Below, piece by piece: positions 32,878 to 38,743 of a stretch of DNA of 38,743 nt. Both the position numbers and the translations under genes were made by a program. Positions within the stretch are counted from its first letter, which is position 1. Every line of letters starts with the position of its first letter. The notes under the pieces are model-generated. The model saw only the letters and a program-made list of their open reading frames with translations. It was not told the origin of the DNA and did not search any database. Origin of the DNA: an uncultured Pelagibacteraceae bacterium (GTDB lineage Bacteria > Pseudomonadota > Alphaproteobacteria > Pelagibacterales > Pelagibacteraceae); the NCBI GenBank assembly GCA_902598825.1, contig CACKDD010000008.1:1-38743 (forward strand). Reading direction: 5' to 3'.

Positions 32878-33783
32878 TTGAACACAAAAACAAATAATTT
32901 ATTAGCATTTTCTCTTTTATTTATTCAACCAATATTTATGGCATCAAATTTAATTGTAGCTAGAGGTGGAGTTGAATATGTTCCACCAATCTCTTTAGCA
33001 TTTTGGAGATGGACGGTAGTTTTTATAATTCTCTTACCATTCACTTATTTATCTTTAAGAAAAAGTTACAAAATTATGAAAAAAGAATATAAGAAACTTT
33101 TTTTCTTAGGGGCAACTGGATGTGGGGTCTGTGGTGCTTTCCCTTTTTTAGCTGGTCAAACCACTACTGTTACCAATATGGGAATTATTTATACTTCATC
33201 TCCAGTATTTATTATTTTGATTTCAAGTATTTTTTTTAACGAAAAAATAAATTTAACTAAAATTATCGGACTTATAGTTTGTCTGATAGGAGTATTTGCT
33301 ATTATTATAAAAGGTGACCTCTCTTTATTAATAAATCTTAATTTTACAATTGGTGATTTGTGGATGTTAGCTGCTGCTATTGGATGGGCCTTATATTCAA
33401 TTTATTTGTTTTATTGGAAAACAAAACTTGAAATTTTTCAAAGATTTACATTGATTGCTTTTTTTGGAGCAGTCAGCCTGTTTCCTTTTTATATTAGTGA
33501 AGAAATCTTTTTTGAAAGAACTATATTTAATCAGGAATTTTTTATGTGGGTTGTCTTTGCAGCAGTTTCCCCAGGAATAGTTGCATTTACTCTCTATACA
33601 ATGGCACAAAAAAAACTTGGCGCATCTCTAACAGGATTTACCTTATATATTTTTACAATTTATGGAGCAATTTACGGCTATTTTCTATTTGAAGAAAAAT
33701 TAGAAAATTATCATCTTGTAGGAACTATGTTAGTTTTTTTTGGCATATACTTAGCAAAGAAAAAAAATGTTCAAAAAAATTAG
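32878..33783 (+). CDS. DMT superfamily (EamA) transporter
   Basis: A 301-residue inner-membrane protein with ten hydrophobic helices in two EamA repeats. The first repeat includes FMASNLIVARGG and PISLAFWRW (about 20-45); the second begins GDLWMLAAAIGWALYSIYLFYWK (about 158-180). TTTVTNMGIIYTSSPVFIILIS marks the fourth helix, and the end is LVGTMLVFFGIYLAKKK. DMT/EamA proteins export metabolites or amino acids. The substrate is unknown. The start codon is TTG, 20 bp after the small membrane gene. The stop overlaps the next start by 17 bp. Confidence 0.9.
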   Translation: MNTKTNNLLAFSLLFIQPIFMASNLIVARGGVEYVPPISLAFWRWTVVFIILLPFTYLSLRKSYKIMKKEYKKLFFLGATGCGVCGAFPFLAGQTTTVTNMGIIYTSSPVFIILISSIFFNEKINLTKIIGLIVCLIGVFAIIIKGDLSLLINLNFTIGDLWMLAAAIGWALYSIYLFYWKTKLEIFQRFTLIAFFGAVSLFPFYISEEIFFERTIFNQEFFMWVVFAAVSPGIVAFTLYTMAQKKLGASLTGFTLYIFTIYGAIYGYFLFEEKLENYHLVGTMLVFFGIYLAKKKNVQKN

Positions 33784-34585
33784 GAAAAATATAATGCAAT
33801 TAATTTTAATTATATTTTTTCTTTATTCTTTAATTTTAGTGTTTTTGTACTTCTATCAAAGAAGCTTATTATATCATCCAAACGAAAATAATTATTCAGG
33901 GGATGAGATCTCTGTAGGTATTGAAAAAGTGAAAATATCATCTTCAGATAATCTTCAAATATTAGGCTGGTATCATGAAAAAAATCTAAAAGATTTTAAA
34001 ACACTAATTTTTTTTCATGGTAATGCAGGATCCCTGGAAAATAGAATTCATAAAATCAATCATTTTAGAGATATGGATATAAATTTTTTAATAATAGCTT
34101 GGCGTGGTTTTAGTGGAAATAATGGCAAACCAACCGAACAAGGTCTTTATGATGATGGCAAAAGTGCAATTGACTGGTTAGCTAAAAAAGGCGTGAGAGA
34201 AAAAAATATTATTTTATATGGAGAGTCGCTGGGTACAGGAGTGGCCACACATCTCGGTCAAAATAAAAATTTCGCAGGAATAATTTTAGAAACACCTTTT
34301 ACTTCAATGATTGATGCTGCTAAGAAATTTTATCCATATATACCCGTCAGCCTATTGTTGAAAGATAAATTTGAAAATAAAAAAAAAATTAAAAACATTA
34401 ATTCTCCTATTTTAGTGATGCATGGTGAGGCTGATCAAATTGTTCCATTTTCAATGGGAAAAAAAATATATGAAATTGCAAACGAGCCTAAATATTCATA
34501 TTTTACAAAATATGACAATCATATGATGGAATATGATGAAAATCTTCTCAAAGCATTAAAGTCATTCTTAGACAGTTTAAATTAA
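33767..34585 (+). CDS. Membrane-anchored alpha/beta hydrolase (BEM46/ABHD13-like)
   Basis: A 272-residue hydrolase with an N-terminal membrane helix (about 11-29) followed by QRSLLYHP, as in BEM46/ABHD13 relatives. FFHGNAGSLENR (about 82-93) forms the oxyanion loop. The nucleophile is Ser154 in YGESLGTGVA. The acid Asp lies in VMHGEADQIVP and the His in DNHMMEYD. All triad members are intact. The substrate is unknown; serine esterase or peptidase activity is expected. Its first 17 bp overlap the transporter gene. Confidence 0.9.
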   Translation: MFKKIRKNIMQLILIIFFLYSLILVFLYFYQRSLLYHPNENNYSGDEISVGIEKVKISSSDNLQILGWYHEKNLKDFKTLIFFHGNAGSLENRIHKINHFRDMDINFLIIAWRGFSGNNGKPTEQGLYDDGKSAIDWLAKKGVREKNIILYGESLGTGVATHLGQNKNFAGIILETPFTSMIDAAKKFYPYIPVSLLLKDKFENKKKIKNINSPILVMHGEADQIVPFSMGKKIYEIANEPKYSYFTKYDNHMMEYDENLLKALKSFLDSLN

Positions 34586-34634
34586 GCCACAATCTAAACA
34601 AATATATTTCAAGATTTTTAGCTTATTTAAATTA

Positions 34635-35198
34635 ATGATAAGATATTTTTTAATTCTTTTTTTTAGCTTTATTTTCACAAATTCTGTTTACTCAAAAGAA
34701 AACTCTTTTTATCCAGATGATCTATTTCATATTGATCATATGGACTCTCACAATAAAGAGTTTGCACTATATTTTAAAGGTAGGGAAAAATCGATTTTAG
34801 CTAGAGGTGAAGAAAGTAATTATATAAACGATTTTCCAAGAGACCTTTATATTTATAATTATTCCACCAAATCTTCTATGCCTTTAATTTCTTATGATTG
34901 GTTTCCTTCTCAGGCTAAATATTTTTTACAAGAGTATAATTTTCCAGTTTTCCCAGATGATTTCGCTTACTATCTTTTGAAGGATAATAAAACTCTGGTG
35001 ATGATAAGTGCTGTCAAAAGTTTAAATGCAAATTTCAAATATGATATTATTAATCGAAAATTAGAACTTTACCCTACAACTGGTAAATTTGATTTTATAA
35101 TCTCCTCTTTTTCTAAAGATTGTGGTCATTATAAATTTAAAGATAATTATAAGTGTAGTATTTATAAGCCTTTGATTTCGAGTAATTTAATAAATTAA
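34635..35198 (+). CDS. Secreted protein of unknown function
   Basis: A 187-residue protein with a signal peptide (MIRYFLILFFSFIFTNSVYS, cleavage near 20). The mature part is rich in Tyr, Phe and Asp (YPDDLFHIDHMDSH, NDFPRDLYIYNY, FPDDFAYYLLKDN), suggesting a beta-rich domain. Two Cys near the end (DCGHYKFKDNYKCSIY) could form a disulfide. I do not recognise a family. A 49 bp gap separates it from the hydrolase gene and its stop shares TTAA with that of ftsY on the other strand. Confidence 0.7.
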   Translation: MIRYFLILFFSFIFTNSVYSKENSFYPDDLFHIDHMDSHNKEFALYFKGREKSILARGEESNYINDFPRDLYIYNYSTKSSMPLISYDWFPSQAKYFLQEYNFPVFPDDFAYYLLKDNKTLVMISAVKSLNANFKYDIINRKLELYPTTGKFDFIISSFSKDCGHYKFKDNYKCSIYKPLISSNLIN

Positions 35199-36112
35199 TC
35201 AGTTTGAGTGAAGGCATCTGCAAATTTTTCTGCTTCAAATATTTGCAAGTCATCTTCTTTTTCACCTAATCCTAATGCAATAATAGGAAGTTTATATTTT
35301 TTTGCTAAAGCTAAAAGAATACCTCCTTTTGCAGTTCCGTCTAATTTCGTCATTATGATACCTGTTATTGGAATAATTTTATTAAACTCTTCGACTTGAT
35401 TTATTATATTTTGACCTGAAGTTGCGTCTAAAACTAAAACAACATCATGTGGTGCTTCAGCATCTATTTTTTTAGTTACATTTGCAATTTTTTTATATTC
35501 TTCCATTAAATTCTTTTTATTTTGAAGTCTTCCTGCCGTATCAATTAAAACTTGGTCAAAATTATTTTTTAATGCATCTTCGATGGCTTTATATGCTACT
35601 GAAGCTGGATCTGAACCTTGTGATGATTTAATAACTTGAACATCTATTTTATTAGCCCAATTTTCTAATTGCTCAATAGCTGCAGCTCTAAAAGTATCAG
35701 CGGCTGCAAACATAACTTTATTACCGTTTGATTTTAAAATTTTACCAATTTTACCAATAGTAGTTGTTTTACCAACACCATTTACACCAGAAATTAAAGT
35801 TGCATTTAATTTATCTTTTTTGGTGAAAAAAGACTTGTTCTCTAGGGGTTTCATTAAAGAAATTATATAATCTTTTAAAATGAGATTTATTTCTAAAGAT
35901 AAATCTTTTGAAGGATCAATTTTTTTAGTTGAAATTATTTGTTTTATCTCAGAGGCAGATTCTATACCTACATCAGATTTAATTAAAAATTCTTCAATTT
36001 TATTTAAATTTTCATCATCTATTTTTTTTTTTACAATTATTTCCTTAATGCCAGACGAAAGTGCAGAAGCACTTTTTTGAAAACCTTCTTTAAATTTATC
36101 AAAAATTCCCAT
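35195..36112 (-). CDS. ftsY: Signal recognition particle receptor FtsY
   Basis: FtsY is the SRP GTPase receptor that docks ribosome-Ffh complexes at the membrane for co-translational insertion. The 305-residue protein is the short form: an N domain (about 1-90) without a long acidic A domain. The P-loop is SGVNGVGKTTTIGK (about 108-121). DTFRAAAIEQL, DTAGRLQNKKNLM and TKLDGTAKGG (G4 region) are intact, and GLGEKEDDLQIFEAEKFADAF is the standard end. The ATG overlaps the dapF stop by one base. Its partner Ffh is encoded divergently just beyond dapF. Confidence 0.96.
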   Translation of the reverse strand: MGIFDKFKEGFQKSASALSSGIKEIIVKKKIDDENLNKIEEFLIKSDVGIESASEIKQIISTKKIDPSKDLSLEINLILKDYIISLMKPLENKSFFTKKDKLNATLISGVNGVGKTTTIGKIGKILKSNGNKVMFAAADTFRAAAIEQLENWANKIDVQVIKSSQGSDPASVAYKAIEDALKNNFDQVLIDTAGRLQNKKNLMEEYKKIANVTKKIDAEAPHDVVLVLDATSGQNIINQVEEFNKIIPITGIIMTKLDGTAKGGILLALAKKYKLPIIALGLGEKEDDLQIFEAEKFADAFTQTD

Positions 36113-36936
36113 TATAATTTTATTGAAATTTCCTTAATATCTGAGACTGGGCCTTTCATATGAATAGAATCTTTTTCATCTATGAAGATTGATAATTTCC
36201 CATTAACAAATTCTATATCTGTGTTATTTTTGGTTAAATTATTTAATTTACCAGCAAAAGCTGTTGCACAAGCTGCTGTTCCACATGCCTTTGTTAACCC
36301 TGCACCTCTTTCCCAAACTTTAACTTTTATTAGATTTTCATTAATTACTTTAGCTATTGTAACGTTACATCTTTCTGGAAATAAGACATGACTCTCAATT
36401 TTTGGACCAATTTTTCCAATATCAAAGTTTTCAATTGTTTCTACAAAAAAAATAACGTGGGGGTTCCCTACATTTATAGCAGTACCACCTAAATATTCTT
36501 TATTATCTAAATCATTAATTTTAATATTTAAATTTTTTGTATTAGATTTCTTTGAAAGAGGAATTTCATTCCAATTTATTTTTGCTTTTCCAATTTCAGT
36601 TATCACAAGATTATTATCTAATATTTCTGATTTTAAAATTCCGGACTGAGTCGATAGAGTCACATTTTTATCATTTTTCTCTTTTGATATTAAATCTGCA
36701 ACACATCTTGTTCCATTTCCACATGCTCCAGATTCTCCTCCATCAGAATTAAAAAATTTTAAACTAGCATCAGTAGTTTTATCTTTTTCTATTAGTATCA
36801 ATTGATCACAACCAATAAAATTCCTGTTACAGATTTTAATAACCTGATCTTTTGATAAGTTTGTAATTTTTTCTCTATTATCAATGATCACAAAATCATT
36901 ACCTAATCCATCCATTTTAAAAGCTTTAATGTCCAT
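36112..36936 (-). CDS. dapF: Diaminopimelate epimerase
   Basis: DapF converts LL- to meso-diaminopimelate for lysine and peptidoglycan. The 274-residue protein begins KMDGLGNDFVIID. The two catalytic Cys are in ESGACGNGTRCVA (Cys72) and TKACGTAACATA (Cys218), one in each mirrored half. NVGNPHVIFF and the ERCNVTIA element are conserved as well. All active-site parts are intact. It is directly coupled to ftsY; the methylthiotransferase gene often found between them in alphaproteobacteria is not here. Confidence 0.95.
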   Translation of the reverse strand: MDIKAFKMDGLGNDFVIIDNREKITNLSKDQVIKICNRNFIGCDQLILIEKDKTTDASLKFFNSDGGESGACGNGTRCVADLISKEKNDKNVTLSTQSGILKSEILDNNLVITEIGKAKINWNEIPLSKKSNTKNLNIKINDLDNKEYLGGTAINVGNPHVIFFVETIENFDIGKIGPKIESHVLFPERCNVTIAKVINENLIKVKVWERGAGLTKACGTAACATAFAGKLNNLTKNNTDIEFVNGKLSIFIDEKDSIHMKGPVSDIKEISIKL

Positions 36937-36958
36937 ATATAGTTATTTAACTTATTTA

Positions 36959-36984
36959 TTGACTTTTTGAACCTCTATTATAGT
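36959..36984 (+). promoter_or_regulatory. Possible promoter for the ffh leader RNA
   Basis: TTGACT (36959-36964) is a good -35 and TATAGT (36979-36984) a fair -10, but the spacing is only 14 bp; TATTAT at 36976 would be closer still. The elements sit just upstream of the structured leader (36988-37084), where its promoter is expected. Low confidence because of the short spacer. Confidence 0.3.
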
Positions 36985-36987
36985 TTG

Positions 36988-37084
36988 AGCCAGTTTCCGC
37001 AAAAACGTTAAATTTGCGGTGTCTTTGGAAACAAAGAGATCGACACTAGTCAGCGAGGGTTCGCCCACTAGTGAGATTACTGCT
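36988..37084 (+). ncRNA. Candidate structured RNA or cis-regulatory leader upstream of ffh; class not recognised
   Basis: A GC-rich island (about 46% over 36985-37090 by hand count) in AT-rich DNA. A closing stem pairs 36988-36994 with 37079-37084 (six pairs, one bulged C). Inside are three hairpins. P2: CCGCAAA 36997-37003 with 37013-37019. P3: GTGTC/GACAC (37019-37023, 37042-37046) plus TTTG/CAAA with a GAAA loop and a 6-nt 3' bulge. P4: CACTAGT 37044-37050 with 37067-37073, an inner GGG/CCC with TTCG loop and a 6-nt 5' bulge. P3 and P4 share 37044-37046, so they compete at three bases. The ffh ATG is 13 nt downstream. It matches no RNA class I know. Cis-leader or independent small RNA remain open. 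Confidence 0.55.
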
Positions 37085-37097
37085 GTGTGAAATAAAT

Positions 37098-38456
37098 ATG
37101 TTTGAAAATTTGACAAATAAATTTGAAGAAATTTTTTCTTCTCTAAAAAAAGCACCTTCCCTTGATGAAAAGCAAGTTGATGAAGGCTTAAGAGGTATTA
37201 GACAAGCTTTAATAGAAGCTGACGTTTCTTTAGATGTTGCAAAAGAATTTGTTGAAAAGGTTAAACCAAAAGCCTTAGGACAAGAAATAATAAGATCGAC
37301 ATCACCTGGAGATATGGTGGTTAAGATTGTTTATGACGAGCTTGTTAATTTGCTAGGTGAAAAAAATAATGATGTAAATCTTAATGCAGTTCCTCCAGTA
37401 CCAATGATGCTGGTTGGATTACAAGGCTCTGGTAAAACAACTACAACCGCTAAACTTGCAAGGTACTTAGAAAATGCTAAGAAAAAGAAAGTTATGATGG
37501 TTAGCTTAGATATTTATAGGCCTGCTGCTCAAGAACAACTTAAATCTTTAGGTGAGCAAAATGATATTTTAACTCTCCCTATAATTGAAGGCCAACAGCC
37601 AGCTGATATTTGTCAAAGAGCTATAAGCGCAGCTAATTTAAATGGAGCTGATATTATATTATTTGATACCGCAGGAAGGACACAGATTGATTTACAAATG
37701 ATGAGTGAGATCAAACAAATTGAAAAAACAATTAATCCTGCAGAGACTTTTTTGGTTGCAGACTCACTTACGGGACAAGTAGCTGCATCCGTAGCAAAAG
37801 AATTTAAAAATACAGTAAACCTGTCAGGAATAATTTTAACTAGAGCAGATGGTGATGCTAGAGGCGGAGCAGCCGTTAGTATGAAATTTACTTCTCAAGT
37901 TCCAATTAAATTTTTAGGTGTAGGTGAAAAAATTGAAAATCTTGAAGTATTTCATCCAGATAGAATTGCAAATAGAATTTTGGGAATGGGAGATATTGTA
38001 TCTCTTGTAGAAAAAGCTGCACAAGATCTTGGTGAAGAAAATATTAAAAAGGCTGAAGAAAATTTAAAAAAAGGACAATTTTCAATGCAAGATTATTTAA
38101 CTCAATTACGACAGATGAAAAAAATGGGTGGAATAGAAGGAGTAATGTCTTTTATGCCAGGGGTTTCAAAAGTTAAGTCTCAAATGGATGCTGCAGGTAT
38201 AGATGAAAGTGTAATTACAAAAAATGAGGCAATAATTCTATCTATGACAAAAAATGAACGAGAGAATCCAAAAATAATTGATGGTTCTCGAAAAAAAAGA
38301 ATTGCTAATGGTTCTGGTACAGATCCAGCCACTATCAATAAATTGCTAAAGCAATTTAAAATGATGTCCGAAATGATGAAAAAGATGTCTAAAGGAAATC
38401 TGAAAGGTATGTCTGATAAAGGAATACCACCAGAATTATTTAATCAATTAAAATAA
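37098..38456 (+). CDS. ffh: Signal recognition particle protein Ffh (SRP54)
   Basis: Ffh binds 4.5S RNA and signal sequences and targets ribosomes to FtsY. I chose the ATG at 37098 (452 residues, MFENLTNKFEEIF), the usual Ffh start; a GTG at 37071 lies inside the leader hairpin. The N domain is followed by the P-loop GLQGSGKTTTTAKLA (about 107-121), DIYRPAAQEQL, DTAGRTQID and TRADGDARGGAA. The Met-rich M domain is at about 320-452, with the SGTDPATINKLLKQF motif of the RNA-binding helix. No clear Shine-Dalgarno precedes the ATG. rpsP follows after 15 bp. Confidence 0.96.
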   Translation: MFENLTNKFEEIFSSLKKAPSLDEKQVDEGLRGIRQALIEADVSLDVAKEFVEKVKPKALGQEIIRSTSPGDMVVKIVYDELVNLLGEKNNDVNLNAVPPVPMMLVGLQGSGKTTTTAKLARYLENAKKKKVMMVSLDIYRPAAQEQLKSLGEQNDILTLPIIEGQQPADICQRAISAANLNGADIILFDTAGRTQIDLQMMSEIKQIEKTINPAETFLVADSLTGQVAASVAKEFKNTVNLSGIILTRADGDARGGAAVSMKFTSQVPIKFLGVGEKIENLEVFHPDRIANRILGMGDIVSLVEKAAQDLGEENIKKAEENLKKGQFSMQDYLTQLRQMKKMGGIEGVMSFMPGVSKVKSQMDAAGIDESVITKNEAIILSMTKNERENPKIIDGSRKKRIANGSGTDPATINKLLKQFKMMSEMMKKMSKGNLKGMSDKGIPPELFNQLK

Positions 38457-38471
38457 AAAAAAGGAGAGTAA

Positions 38472-38743
38472 ATGTTAAAGTTAAGGTTATCAAGAGGTGG
38501 AACAAAGAAGAGACCAGTTTACAAAGTAGTTGTTGCAGATAGTCGTTTTGCAAGAGATGGAAGGTTTATTGAAAAAGTAGGTTTTTTTAATCCATTACTT
38601 CCCAAAGAAAAAAAGGAAAGAATTGGACTTGAGGCTGAAAGAATAAAATATTGGCTAGGTCAAGGGGCGCAACCAACAACAAGAGTAGCAAGAATTTTAG
38701 GTGAAAATGAATTGATGCCTATGCCTGCTAATGGAAATAATCC
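38472..38743 (+). CDS. rpsP: Ribosomal protein S16, N-terminal 90 residues (runs off the window)
   Basis: The start is well supported: AAGGAGAG (38461-38468) precedes the ATG. The protein opens [38 protein letters not shown] in frame, the S16 signature, followed by [23 protein letters not shown] and the start of a C-terminal extension. S16 binds 16S rRNA in early 30S assembly. ffh followed by rpsP is a common alphaproteobacterial order, usually continuing to rimM, trmD and rplS beyond the edge. Confidence 0.95.
   Translation, partial: MLKLRLSRGGTKKRPVYKVVVADSRFARDGRFIEKVGFFNPLLPKEKKERIGLEAERIKYWLGQGAQPTTRVARILGENELMPMPANGNN

Noticed and set aside
36988..37084. tRNA or 4.5S SRP RNA in the ffh leader
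   Set aside because: The arms do not give a 7-bp acceptor stem with a 7-nt T loop. The SRP core (CAGG ... GGAA ... AGCAG) is absent on both strands.
37071..37097. GTG start nine codons upstream for ffh
   Set aside because: It lies in the right arm of hairpin P4, and Ffh proteins normally start MFENL.
36952..37155. Minus-strand reading frame of 67 residues over the dapF-ffh spacer
   Set aside because: It overlaps the start of ffh and the structured leader, and its translation has no recognisable features; it is better explained as a shadow.

Overview
The window reads as a stretch of chromosome from a free-living marine alphaproteobacterium of the SAR11 (Pelagibacterales) type. This is inferred from strong AT-richness, very short intergenic gaps (none reaches 300 bp; the longest are about 176, 161 and 118 bp), many 1-11 bp gene overlaps, and the gene complement: IalB-family protein, DUF2794 protein, TRAP transporter, Ccm cytochrome c maturation genes, and dapF-ftsY next to ffh-rpsP. 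I see no insertion sequences, CRISPR arrays, rRNA or recognisable tRNA genes.

Layout. 1-3623 (+): tail of hemC, then hemD, an MscS-type channel, a YggT protein, folD and two small membrane proteins. 3620-6457 (-): metallo-beta-lactamase-fold hydrolase, PQQ-type sugar dehydrogenase and an atypical SDR. 6485-10443 (+): cryptochrome/photolyase-related protein, a 42-residue DUF2256 zinc-ribbon protein, an FG-GAP/ASPIC-UnbV secreted protein, an unrecognised Cys-rich secreted protein and a small membrane protein. 10440-15218 (-): a second photolyase-like protein with permuted domain order, PsiE, a membrane protein, argG, IalB and an aldo/keto reductase. 15301-16956: BI-1 protein (+), then DUF2794 and yciB (-). 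17046-22177 (+): hspQ, a two-hairpin spacer, ccmC-D-E-F-G-H and a PagL-like barrel. 22195-34585 (+): a 2-hydroxyacid/2-oxoacid block (two tandem FMN oxidases, aminotransferase, FAD-linked oxidase, D-2-hydroxyacid dehydrogenase), a complete TRAP transporter, amidase, small membrane protein, DMT exporter and alpha/beta hydrolase. 34635-38743: a secreted hypothetical (+), ftsY-dapF (-), then divergent ffh-rpsP (+) behind a GC-rich structured leader.

How the parts may work together. The 5.7-11.6 kb block has two flavin photolyase-family genes flanking secreted and membrane genes of unknown role, and looks like a light/UV-associated neighbourhood. The 22-32.7 kb block could import small organic acids by TRAP and oxidise L- and D-2-hydroxyacids into the respiratory chain, with transamination and NAD(P)-linked reduction handling the oxoacids. 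The ccm genes next to it build c-type cytochromes. At the right end the two SRP GTPases (FtsY and Ffh) lie on either side of dapF and a 161 bp spacer. That spacer holds the best candidate for an undescribed element: about 97 nt with a closing stem and three hairpins, roughly 46% GC by hand count, just upstream of ffh.
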